Below are positions 1-7,187 of a stretch of DNA of 18,493 nt, piece by piece. The notes under the pieces are model-generated. The model was not told where the DNA came from. It saw nothing but the letters and a program-made list of their open reading frames with translations, and did not search any database. The position numbers were made by a program, and so were the translations under genes. Origin of the DNA: JBAZDC01 sp041654595 (lineage in GTDB: Bacteria; Pseudomonadota; Gammaproteobacteria; Burkholderiales; Burkholderiaceae_B); assembly GCA_964551305.1 (NCBI GenBank), contig CAZKBT010000064.1, positions 1 to 18,493 on the forward strand. Reading direction: 5' to 3'. How positions within the stretch are numbered: the first letter of the stretch is position 1; each line of letters starts with the position of its first letter.

Positions 1-1
1 G

Positions 2-133
2 GTGCTGCGCGACCTGGCAGACGCGCCGGCGGCGGAAGTGGCCGCGGAGCGCGCGCGCATCCCCGCGGAGGGGCTCGGCGCCCGGCTGCTGAGCCTCCAG
101 GCGACAGACGGGACCTGGGGCGGCGTGGCGTGG
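2..133 (+). CDS. Fragment resembling a squalene/terpene-cyclase-type protein (foreign edge sequence)
   Basis: An open plus-strand frame enters from the left edge and reads sensibly to about residue 44, ending in GARLLSLQ and then DGTWGGVAW. The Q-x(3)-DGxWGG pattern is typical of the QW-type repeats of squalene-cyclase and prenyltransferase alpha/alpha-barrel proteins, and the preceding text resembles predicted cyclase-like proteins of high-GC bacteria. Bases 1–120 are 80% G+C (96 of 120), against 59% (71 of 120) for bases 241–360. After about base 133 the frame continues only as the antisense shadow of pcnB. The fragment therefore seems to be spliced onto pcnB rather than being a gene of this locus. 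The family assignment rests on a short motif and memory of the family; function is inference. Confidence 0.4.
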
Positions 134-363
134 GTGGCGACGTCGAAATCGTTGGGCTCGGGCCCGACGATCAGATCGCGCACCGCGCCGCCGACGATGA
201 AGGCGTCGTAGCCGTTTTCCTGCAGGACTTCGCAGACTTTGACGGCATGGCGTGAAACATTGCGCTTGTCGATGCCGTGCTTGTCGCGCGCAAGCCGTTC
301 GGGTCCGCGGCGCGGTGCGGGGAAAAGCCGGCTGACGAACTTCGTTATTGTTTCTTTTATCAT
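112..363 (-). CDS. pcnB: Poly(A) polymerase I, N-terminal part only (truncated at a junction)
   Basis: PcnB adds 3' poly(A) tails to RNAs and promotes their decay. About 84 residues are present, starting at the ATG at 363. The basic N-terminus is followed by the nucleotidyltransferase signature: GGAVRD at residues 58–63 and the metal-binding DFD at 72–74, then VATHATP. In the family the next residues should be an EQV(K/R)xLFRRAR-like stretch. Here the frame stays open to the window edge but reads PSVAWRLSSRAP, which is not PcnB-like, so homology stops near base 112–121. It is last in the minus-strand series hda, HAD, pcnB, nine bases after the HAD stop. No clear Shine-Dalgarno precedes the ATG, which suggests translational coupling. 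Identity is secure for the part present; the truncation is probably not biological (see findings). Confidence 0.8.
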
Positions 364-372
364 GGGGGTATT

Positions 373-1074
373 TTAAGATTTTTCGTCTTGCAGTTCTTGA
401 AACAGGTCCAGGATGCGCCATTGGCGGGCTTTCGCGATGTCGCGCAGGCGCGGGCTGGGATTGGTCGCCACGGGATGCGTGACGACGTCGAGCAGTGGCA
501 GGTCATTGGTCGAATCGCTGTAGAAATGGCTGCTGGCGAAGCTGTCCAGGCCCAGCCCCAGTTCGCGCAGCCATGCATCCACGCGCGTGATCTTGCCTTC
601 CTGGAAGCTGGCGACGCCTTGGATGCGGCCGGTGTAGCGCCCGTCTTTCTGTTCGGGAATGGTGCCGATCAGGGTGGGAATGCCGAGCGCCCTGGCGATG
701 GGGCCGGCCACGAATTCGTTGGTCGATGTGACGATGGCGCACAGGTCGCCCTGGTCTTGGTGTTGCCGGACCAGATCCAGCGCGATGGGCAGGATGGCGG
801 GTTCGATGATTTCCTTCATGTATTGCGCATGCCATCGGGCGAGTTCGTCCGGGTCGACCCCGCTGAGCAGGCCCAGCATGAATTCGGCGGATTGGGCGGC
901 GGTCAGGTTGCCCGCGTTGTAGCGGTCCATCAGGTCTTCGTTGCGTTGAATGGCTTGCGCCGGATCGCCTGCGCGGCCGGTGCGGGCCAGGAAATCGGCC
1001 CATTGGTAGTCGCTGTCCAGGGGTAATAAAGTATGGTCCAGGTCAAACAAGGCCAGGCGTGTCGGGGCGTTCAT
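373..1074 (-). CDS. HAD-IB family phosphatase (SerB/CicA-like)
   Basis: This 233-residue protein is a cytoplasmic haloacid-dehalogenase-superfamily hydrolase that probably removes phosphate from a small metabolite. Motif I is FDLDHTLL, with nucleophile D11 and acid/base D13. Motif II is VTSTN (115–119), the motif III lysine is K161, and motif IV is SDSTND (186–191). A helical cap lies between motifs I and II, as in the phosphoserine-phosphatase-like IB subclass. A longer upstream frame exists, but the ATG at 1074 gives the normal start just before motif I; GAAAGACG precedes it as a modest ribosome site. It lies 11 bases after the hda stop and 9 bases before pcnB, so the three are probably cotranscribed. 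The same neighbours occur in Bordetella relatives. The substrate cannot be told from sequence; SerB-type or histidinol-phosphate-type activity is possible. Confidence 0.88.
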   Translation of the reverse strand: MNAPTRLALFDLDHTLLPLDSDYQWADFLARTGRAGDPAQAIQRNEDLMDRYNAGNLTAAQSAEFMLGLLSGVDPDELARWHAQYMKEIIEPAILPIALDLVRQHQDQGDLCAIVTSTNEFVAGPIARALGIPTLIGTIPEQKDGRYTGRIQGVASFQEGKITRVDAWLRELGLGLDSFASSHFYSDSTNDLPLLDVVTHPVATNPSPRLRDIAKARQWRILDLFQELQDEKS

Positions 1075-1085
1075 ATCGTCGTCTT

Positions 1086-1805
1086 TCAGTTCGGGTTCGT
1101 CGTGTCGCAGGCGGCGCCGGAGCCGGCCAGCAGGTCTTTGAGCAGCGGCAGCGTCATGGCGCGATGCCTGGCCAGGGAATAGCGGTCCAGGGCATCGACC
1201 AGCGCGCACAGTCTGCCCATGTCGCGGTCGTAATGGGTCAATATCCAGTGAATGATCTCCGGAGAAAGCTGCAAGCCGCGTTCCTGCGCCCGGGTGCGCA
1301 GGGCCTGCGCGCGATCCTCGTCCGATAGCAGTTCCAGGCGATAAACCAGGTCCCAGCCCAGGCGAGTGCGCAAGTCTTCACGCACGGGCATCGCCAGGGG
1401 AGAGCGGTCTCCGGTCAATACCAGGGCGAATCCCTGAGGGTCGGCGGCTAGCTCGCGCCATCGATTGTATAGGGTAAACAGGGCGGCTTGTCCGTCGTCG
1501 TCCAGATGCTGGACGTCGTCGATGGCGATCAGCGCGTAGGGCATGCTGTTTGCCGTGGCCAGTTCCCGCATGGCGCGCGGGCTGTCCTGCTTGCCGAAGT
1601 AGCGTGTTTTCCCTGTTTCTCCGCTTTGGCCGACGGCTTTCAATAGATGGGTGCGTCCCGCTCCGGCGGAGCCCCATAGATAAATAGCCCGGCCCGGCTC
1701 GATCGAGCGCAAGGCGTCCAGGGCGGCATGATTCGCTCCGGATATGAAATTGTCGAGCGTGGGCGGCGTGGGCGGCGCCAGGTCCAATATCAGCTGCTGT
1801 GTCAT
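1086..1805 (-). CDS. hda: DnaA regulatory inactivator Hda
   Basis: Hda is an AAA+ protein that works with the DNA-loaded beta clamp to stimulate hydrolysis of ATP bound to DnaA, resetting initiation. The 239-residue protein starts with a clamp-binding motif, QLILDL (residues 4–9). It has a Walker A-like GSAGAGRT (45–52), where R51 replaces the usual lysine as in E. coli Hda, and a Walker B IAIDD (93–97). LRTRL (145–149) lies in the region of the arginine finger, and DRDMGRL (193–199) carries the sensor-2 arginine. There is no DnaA-type DNA-binding domain IV, which separates it from DnaA. It is the first gene of the minus-strand series and diverges from purM, a common betaproteobacterial arrangement. 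No strong Shine-Dalgarno is visible before the ATG. Confidence 0.92.
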   Translation of the reverse strand: MTQQLILDLAPPTPPTLDNFISGANHAALDALRSIEPGRAIYLWGSAGAGRTHLLKAVGQSGETGKTRYFGKQDSPRAMRELATANSMPYALIAIDDVQHLDDDGQAALFTLYNRWRELAADPQGFALVLTGDRSPLAMPVREDLRTRLGWDLVYRLELLSDEDRAQALRTRAQERGLQLSPEIIHWILTHYDRDMGRLCALVDALDRYSLARHRAMTLPLLKDLLAGSGAACDTTNPN

Positions 1806-1935
1806 GATGGACGCGAAAACGCAGGCGGACGGGGGGCATGGCGGACGAAGTCGGCACGCGGGGACGCGTTCATCGTAAAATCAACCTTCGTATTTAAATC
1901 AACGTGTAATTCTTACATATCTCACGGCATTTCTC
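1806..1935. promoter_or_regulatory. Divergent hda–purM promoter region
   Basis: This 130-base divergent gap must carry promoters for both hda (minus) and purM (plus). The purM-proximal half (about 1870–1925) is clearly AT-richer than the surrounding genes. On the minus strand a TTGATT lies 17 bases upstream of TTTACG, a weak promoter-like pair. On the plus strand no hexamer pair stands out. Neither gene has a strong ribosome-binding site. The assignment rests on gene arrangement and composition, not on a convincing consensus. Confidence 0.35.
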
Positions 1936-2985
1936 ATGACAAACTCACATTCCGCTTCTTTGACCTATCGCGATGCGGGCGTCGATATCGATGCGGGCGA
2001 AGCGCTGGTCGATCGTATCAAGCCCCTGGCCGCCAAAACCATGCGAGCGGGGGCGCTGGCGGGAATAGGAGGCTTCGGCGCCTTGTTCGAAGTGCCCGGC
2101 CACCTGAAGCAGCCGGTCCTGGTATCGGGCACGGACGGTGTGGGCACCAAGCTGCGCCTGGCTTTCGAGTGGGCGCGGCACGATACCGTGGGCATCGACC
2201 TGGTCGCCATGAGCGTGAACGACATTCTGGTGCAGGGCGCCGAGCCTCTGTTTTTCCTGGATTACTTCGCCTGCGGCAAATTGTCCGTGGACGTGGCGGC
2301 GGCCGTGGTCGGTGGTATCGCCAGGGGTTGCGAGCTGTCCGGCTGCGCGCTGATGGGCGGCGAAACCGCGGAAATGCCGGGCATGTACCCCGATGGCGAA
2401 TACGATCTAGCCGGCTTTGCGGTCGGCGCGGTCGAAAAATCCAGGATCATAGACGGCAAGTCGATCGTGCCGGGCGACGTCGTGCTGGGGCTGGCGTCCA
2501 GCGGCGCGCATTCCAACGGTTTTTCCTTGCTGCGCAAGATCCTCGCTCACGCCAATGCGCGACGCGATCAGGATCTGGGCGGGCGACCCCTGGAAGACGT
2601 GGTGATGGAGCCCACGCGCATCTACGTCAAATCGGTGCTGGCGGCCCTGGCCCAGCATGGCGCGGCGCTGAAGGGGCTCGCGCACATCACGGGCGGCGGC
2701 TTGCTGGACAACGTGCCTCGCGTGCTGCGGCTGGGCTTGACTGCGCGCCTGCATCGCGACGCGTGGAACATGCCCGAGTTGTTCCGCTGGCTGCAGGCCA
2801 ACGGCGGCGTGGCGGATGCGGAAATGCACCGGGTATTCAACTGCGGCATCGGCATGGTCATCATCGTGCCGGCCGACCAGGCCGATGCGGTCGCGGCGAC
2901 GCTGACGGCGCATGGCGAGCAGGTCAGCCGCCTGGGCGAGATTATCGAACAAGCGCCGGACCAGGCCGCGTGCGTCGTGGAGTGA
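1936..2985 (+). CDS. purM: Phosphoribosylformylglycinamidine cyclo-ligase (AIR synthetase)
   Basis: PurM catalyses the ATP-dependent closure of FGAM to aminoimidazole ribonucleotide, the fifth step of purine synthesis. The 349-residue length is normal. Conserved blocks are TDGVGTKLRLA (66–76), MSVNDILVQGAEPLFFLDY (92–110), GGETAEMPGMY (141–151), SSGAHSNGFSLLRKI (188–202) and HITGGGLLDNVPRVL (250–264). These form the ATP and substrate sites of the PurM/SelD fold. The ATG at 1936 gives the standard N-terminus with the (S/T)YRDAGVDI start block. It is monocistronic here: hda diverges upstream, and miaA ends only 15 bases past its stop in the opposite direction, with no obvious terminator hairpin between them. 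Confidence 0.97.
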   Translation: MTNSHSASLTYRDAGVDIDAGEALVDRIKPLAAKTMRAGALAGIGGFGALFEVPGHLKQPVLVSGTDGVGTKLRLAFEWARHDTVGIDLVAMSVNDILVQGAEPLFFLDYFACGKLSVDVAAAVVGGIARGCELSGCALMGGETAEMPGMYPDGEYDLAGFAVGAVEKSRIIDGKSIVPGDVVLGLASSGAHSNGFSLLRKILAHANARRDQDLGGRPLEDVVMEPTRIYVKSVLAALAQHGAALKGLAHITGGGLLDNVPRVLRLGLTARLHRDAWNMPELFRWLQANGGVADAEMHRVFNCGIGMVIIVPADQADAVAATLTAHGEQVSRLGEIIEQAPDQAACVVE

Positions 2986-3000
2986 TCGGGCGATTCCGGC

Positions 3001-3930
3001 TTATTTCCAGTATTGCGCGGCGATGTCGATAGCCTGATTGCTTGCATCGCTGCTCAGACAATCCAAAATATGCCGGTCGGGTTGCGCACGCAGCCATGTC
3101 AGCTGGCGCTTGGCCAATTGCCGCGTGGCGGCGATGGCCTGCTGCACGGCTTGGTCCAGCCCGGTCTTGCCATCGAGGTAGTCCCAAAGCTGGCGATAGC
3201 CGACGCAACGCACCGAGGGCAAACCGGCGTGCAGGTCGCCGCGCGCATGCAGGCGCCCGACCTCGTCCAGCAAGCCCGCTTCCAGCATGGCTTGATAGCG
3301 CTGGGCGATGCGTGTATGCAGTCCGGCTCTTTCCGACGGCTCCAGGCTGATGGTGACGTATCGATAGTCCGACGCGGGTGCGGCGCGCTCCTCGTTCAGG
3401 TAGGCGGACATGGGTTTGCCTGTCAGCCGAAATATTTCGATGGCGCGTTGGATGCGCTGGCTGTCGTTGGGCGCAAGGCGTCGGGCGGTGGCGGCATCGA
3501 ACTGCCGCAATCGCTGGTGCATGGCGGGCCAGCCGTATTCCCGGGCTTCAGCGTCGATCTGCATCCGGATGTCCGGGTCCGCCGAGGGCAGGCTGTTCAG
3601 GCCGTCGCGCAAGGCCTTCAGGTAAAGCATGGTGCCGCCGGCGAGCAGGGGCAGCCGGTTTCGCGCCCGGATGTCCCGGATCAGCGCGCCGGCGTCGCGC
3701 TGGAATTCGGCGGCCGAATAGCTTTCGGCCGGGTCGCGGATATCCAGCAGATGCTGCGGTACCCGGGCCTGTTCGGCTTTCGACGGCTTGGCCGTGCCGA
3801 TATCCATGCCGCGATAGATCGTGGCGGAGTCGACGTTGATGATTTCGATCGGCCAGCGCTGCGCCAGGGCCAGCGTCGTTGCGCTTTTGCCGGCGGCGGT
3901 CGGCCCGGTCAGGCAGAGTATCGGCGTCAC
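3001..3930 (-). CDS. miaA: tRNA dimethylallyltransferase
   Basis: MiaA transfers a dimethylallyl group to N6 of A37 in tRNAs that read UNN codons. The 309-residue protein has the P-loop GPTAAGKS (9–16), the DSATIYRGMDIGTAKP block (34–49), AGGTMLYLKAL (97–107) and NDSQRIQRAIE (155–165). Near the C-terminus are SVRCVGYRQLWDYL and TRQLAKRQLTWLR, all family hallmarks. The start is the GTG at 3930, the only in-frame start before the P-loop. It lies two bases after the mutL stop with no independent Shine-Dalgarno, so translation is probably coupled to mutL. The mutL–miaA pairing is conserved in proteobacteria. The 3' end faces purM. Confidence 0.96.
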   Translation of the reverse strand: MTPILCLTGPTAAGKSATTLALAQRWPIEIINVDSATIYRGMDIGTAKPSKAEQARVPQHLLDIRDPAESYSAAEFQRDAGALIRDIRARNRLPLLAGGTMLYLKALRDGLNSLPSADPDIRMQIDAEAREYGWPAMHQRLRQFDAATARRLAPNDSQRIQRAIEIFRLTGKPMSAYLNEERAAPASDYRYVTISLEPSERAGLHTRIAQRYQAMLEAGLLDEVGRLHARGDLHAGLPSVRCVGYRQLWDYLDGKTGLDQAVQQAIAATRQLAKRQLTWLRAQPDRHILDCLSSDASNQAIDIAAQYWK

Positions 3931-3932
3931 TG

Positions 3933-5843
3933 CTACTGGCCGCGCATGAATAGCCTGTCCAGGTCACCCATGGTCCACTGCATCCAGGTCGGACGGCCGT
4001 GATTGCATTGATCGGCGCGCTCGGTCTGTTCCATTTGGCGCAGCAAGGCGTTCATTTCGTCCAAGGTCAGGCGCCGGTTGGCGCGTACCGAGCCGTGGCA
4101 TGCCATGGTGGAGAGCAGCTCGTTGCGCTGTTCGGTCAGGCGGGGCGATCCGCCCACGTTGTCCAGGTCGCGCAGGACTTCCCGTGCCAGGGATTCGATG
4201 TCGCCATGCGCCAGCAAGGAGGGAACGGCGCGCACGGCCAAGGTCGCGGGTCCCGTTGCGCTCAGGCTCAAGCCCAGGGCTTCGAGCGTCCCGCTGAACT
4301 CTTGCGCGATGGCCACGTCTTTTTCGGTGGCATGAAAGACCACCGGCACCAGCAGCTCCTGGCGCGGCAGGCTTTGGTTGTCCATGGCGATCTTCAATTG
4401 CTCGTACACGACCCGTTCGTGCGCCGCATGCATGTCGACCAGGACGAGGCCGTGCTTGTTCTGGGCCAGGATGTAGATGCCTTGCAGCTGGCCCAGTGCC
4501 ATGCCCAAGGGGTGGTCGGACTCGCCGCCGTCGGGCGGCGCCGCAACGTTCCCGGCCGCATTTTCCGGAGCCGGGGGGGCGATGGCGGGCCCGGCGCCGC
4601 CATCGAGCGGACGGTAGAACGCCCGCCAGTCCGCGGCTGCGGACGAGCCGGCGTCGCGCAGCGCAAAGGCGCGCTGGTAGTGCCGCGGCTGCGGCGACAC
4701 CGGCGTATAGGGATACCCGCCCGGTCCGGCATGGGAGGCGGACGGCGAGTTCGGGCCTGCCTGCCCGCCCATGGGGGCCGCGCCCGCGCTGGCGGTCTGC
4801 GGCAAGGCCGGCGCATCGTCGATCACGCCGTCCGGCGAAACTTGGCCTCCCGCCGTGCCGAGCGCCTCGTTCAGCGTCTTGGCCACGAATTGATGGATGG
4901 CGCCGCTGTCGCGAAACCGGACTTCGTGCTTGGCCGGATGAACATTGACGTCCACGGTGGACGGGTCCACGGAAAGAAACAATACGTAGCCCGGCTGCCG
5001 GTCGCCGTGCAGGACGTCGGCATAGGCCTGGCGGACGGCGTGCGAGACGGTTTTGTCCTTGACGTAGCGGCCATTGACGTACAGATACTGGCGATCGGCG
5101 CGGCTGCGCGCGAACGTCGGCCGCGTCACCACGCCCGAGAGCGATATCAGCCCGTGCGCCTGTTCCACGCCCACGCATTGCGAAACGAATTCCGGGCCCA
5201 GCACGTCGCGCACGCGCTGGGCGATGCCGGTTGCCCGCCATTGACGCTGAGGCTTGTCGTTATGGAACAGCCGGAAGGAAACATGGGGATGCGCCAACGC
5301 GATGCGTTCCAGCGCCTCCAGGCCGTGCGCGTATTCCGTAGCCTCGGTGCGCAGGAACTTGCGGCGCGCGGGAATGGTGTCGAACAACTGCCGCACGTCG
5401 ATGGTGGTTCCGACGGGGCCAGAGGCCGCCGCGGGTTCTTCGCCGTGGCCCGAGAGCTGCCAGGCATGATCGTCCTGCTCGGTGCGGGAAGTCAATACGA
5501 CCCTGGCCACCGATGCGATGGACGCCAGCGCTTCGCCGCGAAAGCCCATCGAGGCGACGGATTCCAGCTCGTCCAACGAGCTTATCTTGCTGGTGGCGTG
5601 GCGCGTCAACGCCAAAGGCAGCTCGGTCTTGGGTATGCCGCAGCCGTCGTCGGTGACGGCGATGCGGCGTATGCCGCCTCCGTCCAGGCGCACTTCGATG
5701 GCGCGGGCTCCCGCATCGATGGCATTTTCAAGCAGCTCCTTCAGCACGGAAGCCGGGCGCTCGATCACTTCGCCCGCCGCGATCTGGCTGATCAGCGTGT
5801 CGGGCAAAGCGGCAATGGGGCGTCGTTCGGATATCGGAGGCAT
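3933..5843 (-). CDS. mutL: DNA mismatch repair protein MutL (endonuclease type)
   Basis: MutL couples mismatch recognition by MutS to strand incision and excision. The 636-residue protein has an N-terminal GHKL ATPase: ELLENAIDAGA (36–46), DDGCGI (65–70), GFRGEALASI (100–109). A Pro/Gly/Ala-rich linker covers about 335–440. The C-terminal dimerisation domain contains DMHAAHERVVYE (470–481), which matches the DQHA-x2-E-x4-E metal site of endonuclease-active MutL with Q replaced by M. Supporting motifs are QELLVP (495–500), a likely beta-clamp-binding motif, ACHGSVRA (581–588) and CNHGRPT (613–619). This fits organisms without MutH, where MutL itself nicks DNA. The ATG at 5843 is preceded by a weak AAAGAACG. 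miaA follows two bases after the stop. Confidence 0.96.
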   Translation of the reverse strand: MPPISERRPIAALPDTLISQIAAGEVIERPASVLKELLENAIDAGARAIEVRLDGGGIRRIAVTDDGCGIPKTELPLALTRHATSKISSLDELESVASMGFRGEALASIASVARVVLTSRTEQDDHAWQLSGHGEEPAAASGPVGTTIDVRQLFDTIPARRKFLRTEATEYAHGLEALERIALAHPHVSFRLFHNDKPQRQWRATGIAQRVRDVLGPEFVSQCVGVEQAHGLISLSGVVTRPTFARSRADRQYLYVNGRYVKDKTVSHAVRQAYADVLHGDRQPGYVLFLSVDPSTVDVNVHPAKHEVRFRDSGAIHQFVAKTLNEALGTAGGQVSPDGVIDDAPALPQTASAGAAPMGGQAGPNSPSASHAGPGGYPYTPVSPQPRHYQRAFALRDAGSSAAADWRAFYRPLDGGAGPAIAPPAPENAAGNVAAPPDGGESDHPLGMALGQLQGIYILAQNKHGLVLVDMHAAHERVVYEQLKIAMDNQSLPRQELLVPVVFHATEKDVAIAQEFSGTLEALGLSLSATGPATLAVRAVPSLLAHGDIESLAREVLRDLDNVGGSPRLTEQRNELLSTMACHGSVRANRRLTLDEMNALLRQMEQTERADQCNHGRPTWMQWTMGDLDRLFMRGQ

Positions 5844-6064
5844 AGCGTCGTTCTTTGGCTTATGGGGAACCTTGGCGGGAGGGCGTGGTCTTACAGGAAC
5901 CGGCGGGGCCGCCGCTCGCCGAGGTCTGGACGATAACGATGATTTTAGCCTGTCGCGGCGATCGTTCGTCGAAGCCGCGAGCAGTGTCTTTTTTTCGGGG
6001 TCCGCGCGTTTTGAGCTACCCGCGCGCCGCGTTATAGTCCCCTAATTCTTTTCCTGGAAGCAGT
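5844..6064. promoter_or_regulatory. Divergent mutL–dedA intergenic region
   Basis: This 221-base gap separates divergently transcribed mutL and dedA. The right end carries the plus-strand promoter candidate listed separately. On the minus strand a TAAAAT element (5942–5947) could be a mutL -10 box, but no good -35 lies 16–18 bases upstream of it. Open frames crossing the gap are extensions of antisense mutL frames and show no protein family features. Nothing else was recognised. Confidence 0.35.
6011..6038 (+). promoter_or_regulatory. Candidate sigma-70 promoter for dedA–hslR
   Basis: TTGAGC at 6011–6016 and TATAGT at 6033–6038 are separated by 16 bases, and the implied start near 6045 leaves a leader of about 20 bases before the dedA ATG at 6065. 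GGAAG (6056–6060) sits four bases before that ATG as the ribosome site. The match is by eye against the sigma-70 consensus. Confidence 0.55.
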
Positions 6065-6730
6065 ATGCCCGAGTTTTTGAACATGATCCTCCATATCGAC
6101 CAGTTCCTTGGGATATGGGTGGAGCAGTACGGCGCCTGGATCTATCTGGTGCTGTTCCTCATTATTTTCGGCGAGACCGGACTGGTCGTGCTGCCGTTTC
6201 TTCCGGGCGATTCCCTGCTGTTCATCGCCGGGGCCTTCGGCGCGACGGGGGCGCTGGATCCCGTGCTGCTGGGGGGCCTGCTGATCGTCGCCGCCATCCT
6301 GGGCAATACGGTGAATTATTCCGTGGGCCGCTATATCGGACCAAAGGTGTTTTCGCGGGACTATCGTTTTCTGGACCGCGAGGCTCTGGTCAAGACGCAT
6401 GCCTTCTATGAAAAGCACGGCGGCAAGACCATCGTCCTGTCCCGTTTCCTGCCCATCTTCCGTACCTTCGCGCCGTTCGTCGCGGGCGTCGCCGCCATGA
6501 ATTTCGCGCGATTCCAGCTATTCAACGTTTCCGGAGCCCTGCTGTGGGTGGTTGGCTTGATGACGGCGGGATACTTCTTTGGCAATGTTCCCATCATCAA
6601 GGAACATTTGAATACCATCGTATTGATAGGCGTTGGCGCGGCTGCCGTGCCGGTGATACTGGGCGGCGTGTGGAAGCTGATCAAGAGCCGCGCGCGCGCG
6701 TCGGCGGCCGCCAAGCGCGAAAGGAAATAG
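6065..6730 (+). CDS. DedA family inner-membrane protein (YqjA/YghB type)
   Basis: DedA (VTT-domain) proteins are inner-membrane proteins linked to lipid-carrier (undecaprenyl phosphate or phospholipid) flipping and to proton-motive-force maintenance. The 221-residue protein has several hydrophobic segments, the ETGLVVLPFLPGDSLLF signature (37–53) and the SRFLPIFRTFAPFVAGVAAM block (126–145). E37, D49, R127 and R133 align with residues known to be essential in E. coli YqjA. A basic C-terminal tail (KSRARASAAAKRERK) suggests a cytoplasmic end. It heads a probable two-gene unit with hslR, which starts four bases after its stop. Family membership is clear; which lipid it moves is unknown. Confidence 0.9.
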   Translation: MPEFLNMILHIDQFLGIWVEQYGAWIYLVLFLIIFGETGLVVLPFLPGDSLLFIAGAFGATGALDPVLLGGLLIVAAILGNTVNYSVGRYIGPKVFSRDYRFLDREALVKTHAFYEKHGGKTIVLSRFLPIFRTFAPFVAGVAAMNFARFQLFNVSGALLWVVGLMTAGYFFGNVPIIKEHLNTIVLIGVGAAAVPVILGGVWKLIKSRARASAAAKRERK

Positions 6731-6734
6731 GGGT

Positions 6735-7145
6735 ATGACGCAGGACGCAGTCCAGGCGCCGGTTTTGCGCAAGCTTCGCTTGGACAAATGGCTGTGGGCT
6801 GCGCGGTTCTACAAGACCCGCAGTTTGGCGGCGCAGGAAATCGTCAAAGGCAGGGTGCTGGTCAACGAGCAAACCTCCAAGCCCGCCCGCGAAGTGATGA
6901 TCGGCGATGCGATCTGCGTCCGGCGAGACGATCCGCCGGTCATCGTGCGTGTGCTTGCGCTGAGCAATGTGCGGGGGCCTGCGCCGGTGGCGCGACGGCT
7001 TTACGAGGAAACGGCCGATAGTGTGGCGGCGCGCGAGCGCGCCGCCGAGATGCGGCGGCTTGCGCCGGAACCCGCACAGGGCCTTGCCAAAGGACGTCCC
7101 ACCAAGCGCGATCGGCGCCTCATCGATCAGTTGCGTGGACGCTGA
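6735..7145 (+). CDS. hslR: S4-domain ribosome-associated heat shock protein Hsp15
   Basis: Hsp15 binds free 50S subunits that carry a nascent peptidyl-tRNA and helps rescue stalled large subunits. The 136-residue protein opens with an S4 RNA-binding domain, RLDKWLWAARFYKTRSLA (15–32) and GRVLVN (39–44). A basic C-terminal extension ends in GRPTKRDRRLIDQ (120–132), typical of HslR. The AGGGG overlapping the end of dedA serves as ribosome site just before the ATG. It is probably cotranscribed with dedA and converges on amiC, 42 bases away, where only a weak short hairpin around the stop was seen. Confidence 0.9.
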   Translation: MTQDAVQAPVLRKLRLDKWLWAARFYKTRSLAAQEIVKGRVLVNEQTSKPAREVMIGDAICVRRDDPPVIVRVLALSNVRGPAPVARRLYEETADSVAARERAAEMRRLAPEPAQGLAKGRPTKRDRRLIDQLRGR

Positions 7146-7187
7146 GCAGGCCTTCGGCTTGACCTCCAACCGCGTCCGTGTGCCGCG

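Noticed and set aside
277..1026. 249-codon plus-strand frame opposite the HAD phosphatase
   Set aside because: HAD motifs I–IV are all in the minus-strand frame; the plus frame is a shadow.
3999..5936. 645-codon plus-strand open frame antisense to mutL
   Set aside because: It is the mirror of mutL in GC-rich DNA; the mutL frame carries all expected motifs, and the antisense translation shows no recognisable domain.
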